64,000 bases of DNA. It comes from Orbilia blumenaviensis. Taxonomy: Eukaryota; Ascomycota; Orbiliomycetes; Orbiliales; Orbiliaceae. Position 1 is the first letter of the stretch. Every line of letters begins with the position of its first letter. The position numbers and the translations under genes are program-made. The stretch spans positions 1,240,001-1,304,000 of the forward strand of contig JAVHNS010000009.1 of assembly GCA_036872755.1 (NCBI GenBank). The letters run 5' to 3'. The notes under the pieces are model-generated. The model was given only the letters and a program-made list of their open reading frames with translations. It did not search any database and was not told the DNA's origin. Of the stretch, positions 14,767-25,701 are shown piece by piece.

Positions 14767-16131
14767 TTATAATTATAATAAATAAAATTGTTAAATTTTA
14801 ATTTTTTAAATTTTTTATTATATAAATAATTATATTAAATTATATTAAAATTTATAAAAACTAATTTAAAAATTTTATTTAAAGTAAAATTTTTATTTTT
14901 ATTTTTATGTTAGTTTTTGTTTTTTTTATTATTTTAATTTTAAAATACCTTTTTTTTATTCTTATCCTTCTTAAAATTATAATTATAAAAATTTTTCTTT
15001 CTCTAACCATACTTATTACGTTAATAAATATTATTAATTTTAATAATTATCTTCTGCATTTTTATTTATTTTAGGGGTTTTTTGAATTATTATTTTTTAA
15101 GAAGAATTTAAACTTTTAATTTTAATTTTAATTTTTCTTAAATTTAATAAGTAATATTAAATTTATTTTATTTGATAAGAAAAATAATTTAATTAAATTT
15201 ATAAAAGTATTTATAAGTTAAATTAATTTATTTGAGTTTTTTAAAATTTTTATAAATTTTATTAATTTTATTATTTTTTTTATATTATTATTTAAAGAAT
15301 ATAATAAATTTTTTAAAATTTGTTATAATTTTAAAAATATAAATATTAAAAATAATTTTATTTTTAATATAATAATTATTATAATTAATAAATATTTAAA
15401 AAATTGAATTTTTTAAATATATTTTTGTAAAAATGATTTTAAATTTATTATTTAGAAATCTATTATTTTGTATTTTAAAATAAGTTAAAAATTAATAAAA
15501 AAAATAATTAATTTTTTTAAATTTATTAAAATACTTTATTAGATTTTTAATTTTAAATATTTTATTAATATTAATTTTAATTTTTTCTTTATTATAATCT
15601 ATTTTGAGGGTTTTATATTCTAATTATTTCTATAAAAGTATTTTTTCTTTGTTTATAATAATTTGCTTGTATTTTACTTTTAAAGTAATTATTTTTATTA
15701 TAAAATCTTCCACAATTAATAAAATTTGTCTATTTAAGAATTTTTTTATGCTAATTATTACATTAAGTAAGTTTGATGTTATATTAAGTAATTATTTATG
15801 TTTTTGAAAATAATTTAATATTAATTATATTTTAATTGTAACACTAATATATTTAATATTTTTGTATTATTTAGATAAAATATTGATTTGTATTAATTTT
15901 AAATTTTTATTATTAATAATTAGTTTTAGAGGGAATAATTTAATTTATTTTGTAGATGATTTTTTTATTTGTGTTTATTGATTTTGAGTTGTAATTGGTA
16001 GACGTATTACTCTATTAAAGAGATTATTTTTTATTTTGTAAGTAGTATTATAGAAATTGTAATATTTAGCATTATTACTATTGTTTAATATATGATTTTT
16101 GTTTTATTATTGAGAGTTGGATTGGTTAAAG
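14767..16131 (-). pseudogene. Probable gag relic of the inner element
   Basis: About 1.37 kb between pol and the 5' LTR (LTR 3), the place of gag in Ty3/gypsy elements. The same stretch is repeated at 16694-18059 in the outer copy. I found no intact zinc knuckle. A minus-strand stretch near 14960-15010 reading ERKNFYNYNFKKDK might be a RIP-damaged CxxC...GH box, but this is weak. The gag assignment rests on position, not on sequence motif. Confidence 0.6.
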
Positions 16132-16688
16132 TGTTATATTTGTTTTAGATATTTCTTAAATAGGAAATTTTTAAAATAGTTTAGTGTTTTTTGGTTAATT
16201 GTATTCTTAATTTAAAGTATTCAAATTATTTTTTTAAAGTAAACTGGGTTAAATATAGAAATATTAAATAATGTAACTCCTAATAAGGAAATATTAGATT
16301 CAATAGATAAAGATAATAAACAGAGTGTATTGAGTATTAATAAATTAACCAATGGAATTTAAGAAAAAATCCTAAAACTACCATTATTTAAAAGTTCTTA
16401 TATACATAAACATCATTCATACAAATATAAATTGTCTATAAACTTAAACATTATATACTCCGAAAGGCGTTATATACACATAACACGCCAAACCACACAT
16501 AATACTTTCTACATGGTTTATTCTAAGAATTATGTTGTTAATATAACACAATCCAACCTGTCTCTTTCTGGTATAATTTTCTTTTATTAAATATTTATAA
16601 TAAAAATCATTTTGGTGTGAGAAATAGTCTGCGAAAATGGATTTATGTTTGATATGCCAAAACATACCTAGTATAGCTGGCTGTGATA
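16132..16688 (-). repeat. LTR 3 (5' LTR of inner element)
   Basis: A 557 bp LTR, starting TGTTATATTTG and ending GGCTGTGATA; the terminal CA has become TA. It matches LTR 2 by transitions only in the parts I compared. AATTT follows at 16689. In minus orientation the bases just inside it, from 16131 downward (CTTTAACCAATCCAACTC), should contain the primer binding site. I could not assign them to a tRNA. Confidence 0.92.
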
Positions 16689-16693
16689 AATTT
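16689..16693. repeat. Target site duplication of the inner element, right copy
   Basis: AATTT directly after LTR 3, equal to 7497-7501. The sequence then resumes as ATTGTAATTATAATAAAT, which matches 14767 onward in the inner copy. Confidence 0.88.
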
Positions 16694-18059
16694 ATTGTAA
16701 TTATAATAAATAAAATTATTAAATTTTAATTTTTTAAATTTTTTATTGTGTAAATAATTATATTAAATTATATTAAAATCTATAAAGGTTAAGTTAAAAG
16801 TTTTATTTAAAATAAAACTTCCATTTTTATTTTTACATTAGTTTTTATTTCCTTTATTATTTTAGTTTTAAAATATTTTTTTTTTGTTTTTGTTTTTTTT
16901 AAAATTGTGGTTGTGGAAATTCTTTTTTTTTTAATTGTGTTTATTTTGTTAGTAGATGTTGTTGATTTTGATGATTATTTTTTGTATTTTTATTTGTTTT
17001 AAAGATTTTCTAAGTTGTTGTTTTTTAAAAAAAATTTAAATTTTTAATTTTAATTTTAATTTTTTTTGGGTTTAATAAGTAATGTTGGATTTGTTTTATT
17101 TAATAAAAAGGGTGATTTGGTTGAATTTGTAAAAATATTTATAAGTTAAATTAATTTATTTAAATTCTTTAAAATTTTTACAAACTTTATTAATTTTATT
17201 ATTTTTTTTATATTGTTATTTAAAGAATATGATGAATTTTTTGAAATTTATTATAATTTTAAAAATATAAATATTGGAAATAATTCTATTTTTAATATAA
17301 TAATTATTATAATTAATAAATATTTGAAAAATTGAATTTTTTAAATATATTTTTATAAAAATGATTTTAAATTTGTTATTTGGAAATTTATTATTTTATA
17401 CTTTAAAATAAATTAAGAGTTAATGGAGAAAATGATTAATTTTTTTGGGTTTATTAAAATACTTTATTAAATTTTTGATTTTAAATATTTTATTAATATT
17501 AATTTTAACTTTTTTTTTATTATAATTTATTTTAAAAATTTTATATTTTAATTATTTTTATAAAAGTATTTTTTTTTTATTTATAATAATTTATTTATAT
17601 TTTATTTTTAAAGTGATTATTTTTGTTATAAGATTTTTTATAATTAATAAAATTTGTTTACTTAAGAGTTTTTTTATGTTGGTTATTGTGTTAAATAAAT
17701 TTGATATTATATTAAGTAATTGTTTGTGTTTTTAAAAATGATTTAGTATTAATTGTATTCTAGTTGTAATATTAATATATTTAATGTTTTTATATTATTT
17801 AGATGAAATATTAATTTGTATTAATTTTAAATTTTTATTATTAATAATTAGTTTTAAAAAAAATAATTTAATTTATTTTATAAATAATTTTTTTGTTTGT
17901 ATTTGTTAATCTTAAATTATAATTAATAAATATATTATTTTATTAAAAAAATTATTTTTTATTTTGTAAGTAGTGCTGTAGAAGTTGTGATATTCAACAT
18001 TATTATTATTATTTAATATATAATTTTTATTTTATTATTAAAAGTTGGATTAATTAAAG
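16694..18059 (-). pseudogene. Probable gag relic of the outer element
   Basis: Aligns throughout to 14767-16131. G is kept here far more often than C on the plus strand, so RIP has acted mainly on plus-strand cytosines. It sits between the inner element and LTR 4, as expected for the 5' part of an outer minus-strand element split by an insertion. Confidence 0.62.
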
Positions 18060-18616
18060 TATTATATTTATTTTAAATATTTTTTAAATAAAAAATTTTT
18101 AAAATAGTTTAATATTTTTTGGTTAATTATATTTTTAATTTAAAATATTTAAATTATTTTTTTAAAATAAATTAGGTTAAATATAGAAATATTAAATAAT
18201 ATAATTTTTAATAAAAAAATATTAAATTTAATAAATAAAAATAGTAAATAAAGTGTATTAAATATTAATAAGTTAATTAATAGAATTTAAAAAAGAATTT
18301 TAAAATTATTATTGTTTAAAAATTTTTATATATATAAATATTATTTATATAAATGTAAATTGTTTATAAACTTAAATATTATGTACTCTAAAAAGTATTA
18401 TATACACATAATATACTAAATTATATATAATGTTTTTTGTATAATTTATTCTAAAAATTATATTATTAATATAATACAGTTTAATCTGTTTTTTTTTGGT
18501 ATGGTTTTCTTTTACTAAATATTTATAATAAAAATCATTTTAATATAAAAAACAGCTTGTGAAAACGGATTTATGTTTGATACGCCAAGATATATCTAGT
18601 ATGGCTGGCTGTGACA
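18060..18616 (-). repeat. LTR 4 (5' LTR of outer element)
   Basis: A 557 bp LTR that opens TATTATATTTA, the RIP form of TGTTACACCTG, and closes GGCTGTGACA. The right end is well kept and defines the LTR's original terminus. It is followed by TAAAT (18617-18621), the outer target duplication. Confidence 0.88.
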
Positions 18617-18621
18617 TAAAT
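18617..18621. repeat. Target site duplication of the outer element, right copy
   Basis: TAAAT directly after the terminal CA of LTR 4, identical to 229-233. Confidence 0.8.
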
Positions 18622-21600
18622 ATTATAATATTTGGTTTTTTTTTAATTTTTATTAATTTCTTAATTAATTAAAAAAATTTTTTTATTATAATTTATAATA
18701 AAATATTTAAAAAAAATTAATATTTAATTTTATAATTGAATATATAAAAAAAAAATAATGGTTTAAAATAAAAAAATTTATAAATTATAATAAATAATTA
18801 ATTTTTGATTAACAGTATAAATATAAAATATATAAAAAAAAATATTTTATAAATTTAAAATAATATTTATATAATTTAAATATAAATTAAATTAAACTTA
18901 ATTTTGTTAAATATTATTAACTAAAAAATTTGTAATAAAAAATTAAAAAAAATTTAAAATAAGAATATTTCAAATTAAAAGTTAAATTAATAAAAATAAA
19001 ATATTAATCATTACAATTATAATTAAATAAATAAATTTTAATTTGAAATTTGAAAATTTAAAAAAATTAATTATTGATTATATATTTAATTAAAAGATGA
19101 AAATAGAAAAAAAAAAATTAATATTTAAAAAAACTTAATTTATAAATTTTTAAACTATTAATAATTTATATTAAATATATAATTTTATAATATTAAAATA
19201 TAATAATAGTTTTTTTATTTTATTATAATAATAATTTAAAAAACTTAAATATTCAAAATTAAAATAATATAAATAAAAAATTAATTTTTTTTTTTTTTTT
19301 TTTATATTTTAATATTATTAAATTTTAAATTTTCATTTAAAATCATATCTTCTATTTAATTATTTATTTTTTAATGTTTTTAAATTTTTATATTAACTAC
19401 AATTAAATATTAATTTTAAATAATAATTTTTATTTTAAATATAATAAATTTATTAAAAAAAAAACAATTATTCAATATTTTAATATTATTTTTAAAATTA
19501 TTATCATATTTAATAAAAATTTAACTATATTAATAAATAGTTTTATAATTTAAAATATTAAATTTTTTATTATTAAAATTAAATAAAATTTTAATATATT
19601 TAAAAAAAAAAATTAAATTATTATTAAAAAAAATATTTATAAAAATTTACTATATATATTAAAAAATCTAAAATTTATTATTTTTTAAATTATAATTATT
19701 AAAATAAAATTTTTATATATTTTAATATTTGATATTATTATATTAATAATATTAATTTTCACTAATATTTCAAAAAAACACAAAAATAAACTAATAATTT
19801 TAATAATTTTTTTAAAAACTAATTTAAAAATTATTATAAAATTTACAAAAAATACAAATCATAAAATTATTTTATTAAAAAAAATTTTTAATTATAATTA
19901 ATTTTTTTATTGAAATATATTTATTATACATACAATTCAATAAAAAAACATTTTATATTATTTTTAAATACAAAATTTTTAATATAATATTTTTTACATA
20001 TAAATTTTTAAAATTAAAAATATTAAAAAAAATACATAAAATATTTATAATATAATAAAAATATATATTATATAAAAATTATTTAAAAATATAAATTTTT
20101 ATTATATTATTAAAAAATATTTAAATATTTAATTAAAAATAATTTTTTTAATTATAATATATAATACAAATATAATACACTTAAAATAAATTTTATCTAC
20201 ACCAACTTTTTACTAATAAATCATTTTTAATTTTATAAAATAAATCAAAAATAAATTAATCAATTTTTAAAATCAAATAATATATAAAAATAATAAATAT
20301 ATTAAAATTAAAATAATAATAAATAAATTTAAAAATAAAAAATAATATTAAAAAAAATTTTTAGTTAACAATTTTTAAATTTAAATTTAACATAAAACTT
20401 AAATTAAAAATAATAAACTACATATTAATCAATTTTAAAAACCAATTATAATTAACTTAAAATTTTAAATTTAAAAATTTTTAAATAAAAAAATCACTAA
20501 AAACCAAAAACAATAAAAATAATTTTAAAAATAAAATTAAAATATCTTCCTCCATATTCTATAACCCCAAAATATATTTTTTAATTTTAAATTTTAATTA
20601 TATAATTAAATATATTTAATATATATTTCATTTTCTTTTTTTCATTTTTTTTTTTATTTTTTATAATTTTATTTTATATTTTTTTTTTTAAAAATTTTTA
20701 TTTTTCAAATTTTCATTTAAATATTATATATTTAAAATTTTTCATAATTAAATAATAAATTAAAATTTTTATTTTTATTAAAAATTAATAAATTTTCCAA
20801 TTTTTATTTTATATTATTTAAATTTATTTTTAATTTTTTTTATTATTTTTATAATTAACTTTTTTAATCAGTTAATATTATTATATTAAAAAAAATTTTA
20901 TATTTATATTTATAATTTTTAAATCTTAACTTTAATATTAAATATAAAATTTTATAAAAATTTTTTTCTTTAATTAATTTATTATATTTTAAAAAAAATT
21001 AATATTATTTAAAAATTTTAATATAAATAATATAAATATTAAAATAAATATAAATATTAAAATTTTAAATAAATAATTAAATAAATATTTAATTTATAAA
21101 ATTCTTATTAACTAATATCTTTTAATTTATAATTTCTAAAAATAAATTCTAAAATAACTTATAAAATTTATCTATTATAAAATAATAATTTTTTTTTTAT
21201 TAATAAAAAATTTATTTAATATTATATATATTAACAAATATAATAATAACCTTCTTTAAACTATTTATATAAATATATTAAAAAATAATAATATTAATTT
21301 AAAAACCATCAAATATTCCTTCATCCTTATATATAACAAATAATTTATAATAATTATTAATAATATTTATAATTATTTAATTTTAAAAAAATTTAATTTT
21401 AATATTTTAAATATTTAATCCCCATTAATAACATTAATATAATAATATTAAATTATTAGTTACTATTTATTAAAAAATAAATTATACTTTAATAATTAAT
21501 AAAATTTTAATTTTTTTATCAATTTTTATTATTTTTAATATAAATTTTTAATATTTAATAATTTGTAAAAAATATTTTACAATTAAAAATCTAATATAAT

Positions 21601-22440
21601 TATTAATACTTATAAAAATATATATCATATATTAAAAATATATATTAATAAAATTATATATTTAAAAATTAAATAAACAAAATTTATTATAATTATTTAA
21701 AAATTAAATAATATTTGGTTTAATAATTTAAAATTTTTTTTTTTAATAATATTTTTTATATAAATAATTCTTTATATTAGTTAAATTTAATTTTTATAGA
21801 AAATTTTTTATTGTGTTATATGTGATAAGATGATTTAAATAAATTAATTTCAATTATAAAATATTATATTTTTATTTTTTTTAATATTAAATTATTATTT
21901 TTAAATTTTATTTATATTATAATTTTAGTTATTTATTAATTATTTTTTTTTTTATTTATTTATATTTTTAAAAAAATATTATATTAATATTATAAATTTT
22001 TTAATTAATTAAAAATTTTATTAAAATAAATTTTTTAAATTTCTGATATTATTTTTGTATATGTTTTATTCAATATTTTATATTATTTTATAATTTTTGT
22101 AATTTTAATATTTTAAATAATAATAGTTTTATTATATAGCAAATTAAATATTTTTTTTTATAAAATAATTTTATAAAAATTTTTATTTTAATTTATTAAT
22201 CTAAAGTTTCAGTTTATAATTTAATAATTAAGATTATATAAGTTTAATCTAACATTTTTTGTATTGGTGATAATTATTTTTTTATTTAATAATTGAAATA
22301 TTTTTTTTTGGTTTTGTTTTTTATTAAAAATAAGATTTTTAATATAAATTTTATAATTATTTTAATTGAATTAAAATATTAATAATAATGGCATATTATA
22401 GTAGTAATGAAATAGTTATTTTTTTTGTGTTAAGGCTGTT
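18622..22440. other. AT-rich, RIP-like sequence of unknown origin
   Basis: About 3.8 kb almost without C or G. I see no LTR, terminal repeat, gag-pol trace or open frame, and no match to the neighbouring element. It is the older sequence into which the outer element went. It may be an older transposon decayed past recognition. Base composition starts to recover around 22,380-22,440. Confidence 0.55.
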
Positions 22441-24319
22441 GTAAGTGAAAAATTAAAAAGCACAAATTTTAGTTGGCACAACCCCCCTGCCATTTACCCC
22501 CTCGTAAGTTCTTGAGATCTTTGGTTGGTAATCAACCGCCAGGGGTTAAGAGCGGAAACGGGCATGGTTTCTGGCAACACCTGAGGGGCATGGGGATTCC
22601 CTGCATGCTGACATGGTCGTTAACTATCAAAAGAGCTTCTCAACTCCGGATAATTCGGACGATGTTACTGGTGCAATTCAATGTTTTTCGAGGAGATCTT
22701 CGGCCGAAAGGTAAAGGAATGGTCGACTGTTGGTTCTAATAGGACCTCTCCACACACACGTGCCCGCGCACGCAGAGAGTACTTTTTTTAAGGTTGGTAT
22801 CGTAATCGTATAGTGCCGTATTTGGAATCCTCTTTCCGTTATCGATAGCACTAAGATCAAAATCGTAGGCGCCTTTTAAACTTGTTTATCGAAACACCTC
22901 AACATCTTCCTCTGCATGCTGCATGCTAAAGAACGGGTGCTTCCAAATAAAAACTTTCAAGGATTGACGGATCGAAAAGGCATCAAAGCCACGATTTTGG
23001 ATGCATCGGTGTCAATTTTGGACGAGGCCCCACAATTCTAAAACTGTTAGTGCTGCTGACGACGCTAGTCGGATTTCTTGTTCGTGATCATAAAGAGTTT
23101 TGGTTAGTCTTTGAGGACATTTCCGGTTTTGCCCTTCAGCTTTCCCTTCGCCGATTTGCTGATAACGTACCTTTAATACCTCGGATGGCAGTGGCGCCTG
23201 GTGGTCTTCTTAAGATCTTCCCTGTCCTATTTTATGGTAAGCAATATAATCCTGGACAGGGTACGGACTGCCGTCCACATTTCGACATTCCCCTTCCCAA
23301 AGGAATACGAAGTTCAAGGTCCCAAAGTTCCAGTCCCCCTCCTAATATATCTCGCGGCCCTGCTCAATATATCCCAAAACGCTGGGCAGAATTGCAATTG
23401 CAGAAAGCAACAGTAACACTGCAGATGCAAAAACAACCTGCACTTTTGTACCCTCGAATTTCGAATTTGCCCACACCCAGACCAACAAAAACTCATGTAT
23501 GACAGGTCAAGGGGAGGAAGCCTAAACTGACTTGCGGCTGATAACGTTATAAACTAAGAGCCGCCGTTCTCTTCCCGTTGTTTTTCTCACCTCTTGATCC
23601 TTTTTCTACCCCTTTTGAAAGAAATTTCTTCGACTGGAAGGCTTCTTCAAACATTTCTATTTCTTTCGATCGTTCACAAGTGGTTTTTGGGAATCGAGGA
23701 CGTGTTTACTCTCGAGTAATTCGCGGTGGGAAAAAAAGAGGAAACGACGTCAACTTAAGCTTGTCGACAATCCAGTTTATTTCGCTGCGAGGGAAAAAAG
23801 GCCTTTTTAAGGCAAAATATACCATTCGCTCGCCCTTGTTCAGCCAGCCAGCCTTACAGGACTGAGAATCGACTGTTTCTCTCGTTTCTGCAAGCCATCG
23901 CCTTTTTTTTGCGTTCGCTCTATTATTGCCGCTGTCAGCTCGACTTGGCGGCCGGTCCACTCCTTTTTCTGCGTAGAGTTGGCACAGCACCGACACTAGT
24001 TTCTTTAAAAAACCTTCCCACCTGACTTGCATCCTTCAGCTCCACCGACCGTACAAAGCGTTCGCAGACGGCGATTTGGATAAATAATTTTTCGCGCCTC
24101 GGATATTAGAAAAATTTCGATCTTTGTGGGGCTTTTCGCATTCGACGTTATATTTGTTTCCCCGTTCGCGACTATCGATATCGGTTATCTATACAGGCCT
24201 GGTTCTCGATAACGCGCCCGACACATCCGACCTGACTATTCTGGGGAAAAGAAAAGGGGGGGTGGAATACAAAACACAATCCGGGGAAATACATACTTGC
24301 GTCAACAACAATATAAAAA
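22441..24319. other. Gene-poor stretch between the AT-rich block and the membrane protein gene
   Basis: Base composition turns normal near 22,470. Several short frames overlap on both strands, but none shows a recognisable domain or splice structure. From about 23,570 the plus strand is rich in pyrimidine runs and ends in AACAACAATATAAAA before the next start codon, so its right part is probably the promoter and leader of the gene at 24,320. Confidence 0.5.
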
Positions 24320-25672
24320 ATGGCACTGGCAGTTCATATCACAGCGGCTCCGGTGTATCAGCCGCCCCAAATCGTTGGCCGAGGAAATATTTTTGACAAG
24401 CGACAGGACGAACAGCTTACGTTTAGCACCTGCGGGCTTCCCTGTGCTGCGGCAGACTTCTGTCAGCAATACCGAACAAATTTTGGATTCTGCTGCCCGA
24501 CGTAAGTTGCGCCCGTGAATCTAATGGGTTTACTATTTATTTTGGGTCGAAATATTCGGATTCGAATGCGAGAACATCGCCTTGTGAGCAAATAATTCAA
24601 TGCGATGCAGCCACTCGCGTGCATGCAGCCAGTTACTGTGCCGCAGACCCACATCACTGCCATTGTTTAATTGCGCATTATTATGATTGATGATGCAGCT
24701 GAGCTAATACTTGTCTCGTTACCCGACAGATCTGTTCTTACGAGAACAGCTTTTAACTACTGCGGTCCTGCGACAACATGTATAGAATATGGCGTCAGCT
24801 CGGTTGCCGACTTCTTTTTCGATAGCACTCGTTCGATACAATACTGGTAACTCACCTCGCGACCGGGAAAGAAAGGATGTACCACGGTTTTTTTTCTGAC
24901 TGACTGGATTACTAGTGGTTCTGCTCGCCCAAGTTGTGTGACATATGTCTACCGGAGTGACGACTTCACCCAGGTCTTCTGCGCCTCTGGTGAATCCGGT
25001 ACCTCCTTCTTCGACACCACCTCTTCCCGTGGAAATGTCGCTACTTTCATTAGTCGAACAACGACGTCCGAAGACGAAACTACAACTCCAGGCGCAACCT
25101 CTGGACCAAGCGCTTCCATTGTCTCGAACACCCGCACAAACCCGACTGAAGATCCCACAGATACATCCACCAACACCAACCCTCCCACATCCTCTTCCAC
25201 CAGCGAAAGTAGCGGCGGCCTCAGCACGGGCGCTGTCGCAGGTATCGGTGTCGGCGCGGCACTCGCCGGTATTGGTGCAGCGATCGGTGGTTTCTTCCTC
25301 TGGCGTCGTTCGAATAACAAGAAAAACCTAGATGGCGCCGGCGGAGCTAACCAGAACTTCCCACCACAACCACCCATGGCAAACCAGCAAGGATATAACA
25401 ATACTGGATACTACCAGCAGCAGCAACCGTATGCCCAGGTGCCGCAGGGACATCAAGCAGAATTGGCCGGCGCTGGTACACTCGGTGGACAGGAATATTA
25501 TAAGGGAGCATATCCTCCACCGGTTTCTCCAGGCGGCGTCCCTCCACCTGTAGGACACCAACCGACCGTATACGAACTTGGTGGAGGTGGCCAAATGCCT
25601 GCTGGAGGAAACCAGACGCCAATGTATCACGAAAATACAGCGCCGAACTACAGGCAAGAACTACAAGGGTAA
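24320..25672 (+). CDS. Single-pass membrane protein with Cys-rich ectodomain and Pro/Gln-rich tail
   Basis: Exons 24320-24501, 24730-24846 and 24916-25672 join in frame (introns GTAAGT...CAG and GTAACT...TAG) to give 351 residues. The first 100 or so residues carry ten cysteines (CGLPC, FCC, YCGPATTC, WCGSARPSC, VFC). A Ser/Thr/Pro-rich stalk follows, then a Gly/Ala membrane span at about 206-229 ending in LWRRSNNKK. The tail of about 120 residues is rich in Gly, Pro, Gln and Tyr. This layout is common in fungal cell-surface proteins of the stress-sensor or mucin-like kind, but the Cys pattern does not fit a WSC domain that I know. The start at 24320 (AAAAATGGC) gives no strong signal peptide; a KRQ at 27-29 could be a Kex2-type site. 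A missing upstream exon is possible. Function unknown; surface location is inferred. Confidence 0.82.
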
Positions 25673-25695
25673 CGGACGAATCGGGTGTGGAGTAA

Positions 25696-25701
25696 AATAA
25701 A
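25696..25701 (+). terminator. Polyadenylation signal AATAAA
   Basis: AATAAA 24 bases after the stop codon of the membrane protein gene, followed by a T-rich stretch. Fungal genes often lack this exact hexamer, so it is supportive but not decisive. Confidence 0.5.

Larger units (their letters stand above)
7502..16688 (-). mobile_element. Inner full-length Ty3/gypsy chromovirus inserted in its own relative
   Basis: A 9,187 bp element with 557 bp LTRs at 7502-8058 and 16132-16688 and an AATTT duplication on both sides. Read on the minus strand, the order is 5' LTR (right), gag region, pol, polypurine tract, 3' LTR (left). Recognisable pieces are reverse transcriptase YLDD at 11821-11832, the integrase SDxD...FTS motif at 10306-10341, a GDKVYL segment like the GPY/F module at 9880-9900, and a chromodomain near 9560-9660. 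That order is diagnostic of a chromovirus. Every frame is broken by RIP, so it is inactive. It is younger than the outer copy, because it interrupts it. Confidence 0.92.
234..18616 (-). mobile_element. Outer Ty3/gypsy chromovirus copy, interrupted by a second copy
   Basis: This element is split into 234-7501 and 16694-18616. Joined across the insertion it is about 9.19 kb, matching the 9,187 bp inner copy. Its LTRs are 234-790 and 18060-18616, both 557 bp, flanked by TAAAT duplications. The left part aligns along its whole length to 7502-14766 at an offset of about 7,268 bases. The right part aligns to 14762-16688. Orientation is minus, so the 5' LTR is the right one. Differences from the inner copy are nearly all transitions. 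The outer copy is the more degraded: the reverse transcriptase active-site codons, YLDD in the inner copy, read YLNN near 4554-4565. It is dead and very strongly RIP-mutated. Confidence 0.9.

Noticed and set aside
15604..15807. 67-residue hydrophobic frame in the AT-rich block
   Set aside because: It falls inside the gag relic on the opposite strand, and its apparent membrane character comes from T-rich codons.
234..18616. Tandem array of LTR elements sharing LTRs by unequal recombination
   Set aside because: The two internal junctions fall at the same gag/pol point and carry an AATTT duplication, which fits insertion of one element into another and not recombination between LTRs.
1..22440. 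Mitochondrial insertion or centromere core as the reason for the AT content
   Set aside because: The repeats differ by transitions and carry chromoviral motifs, which explains the composition by RIP. A centromeric location remains possible but nothing in the sequence shows it.
23050..23502. 150-residue plus-strand frame as a gene
   Set aside because: No ATG-supported start with good context, no domain, and overlapping frames on both strands of similar quality.
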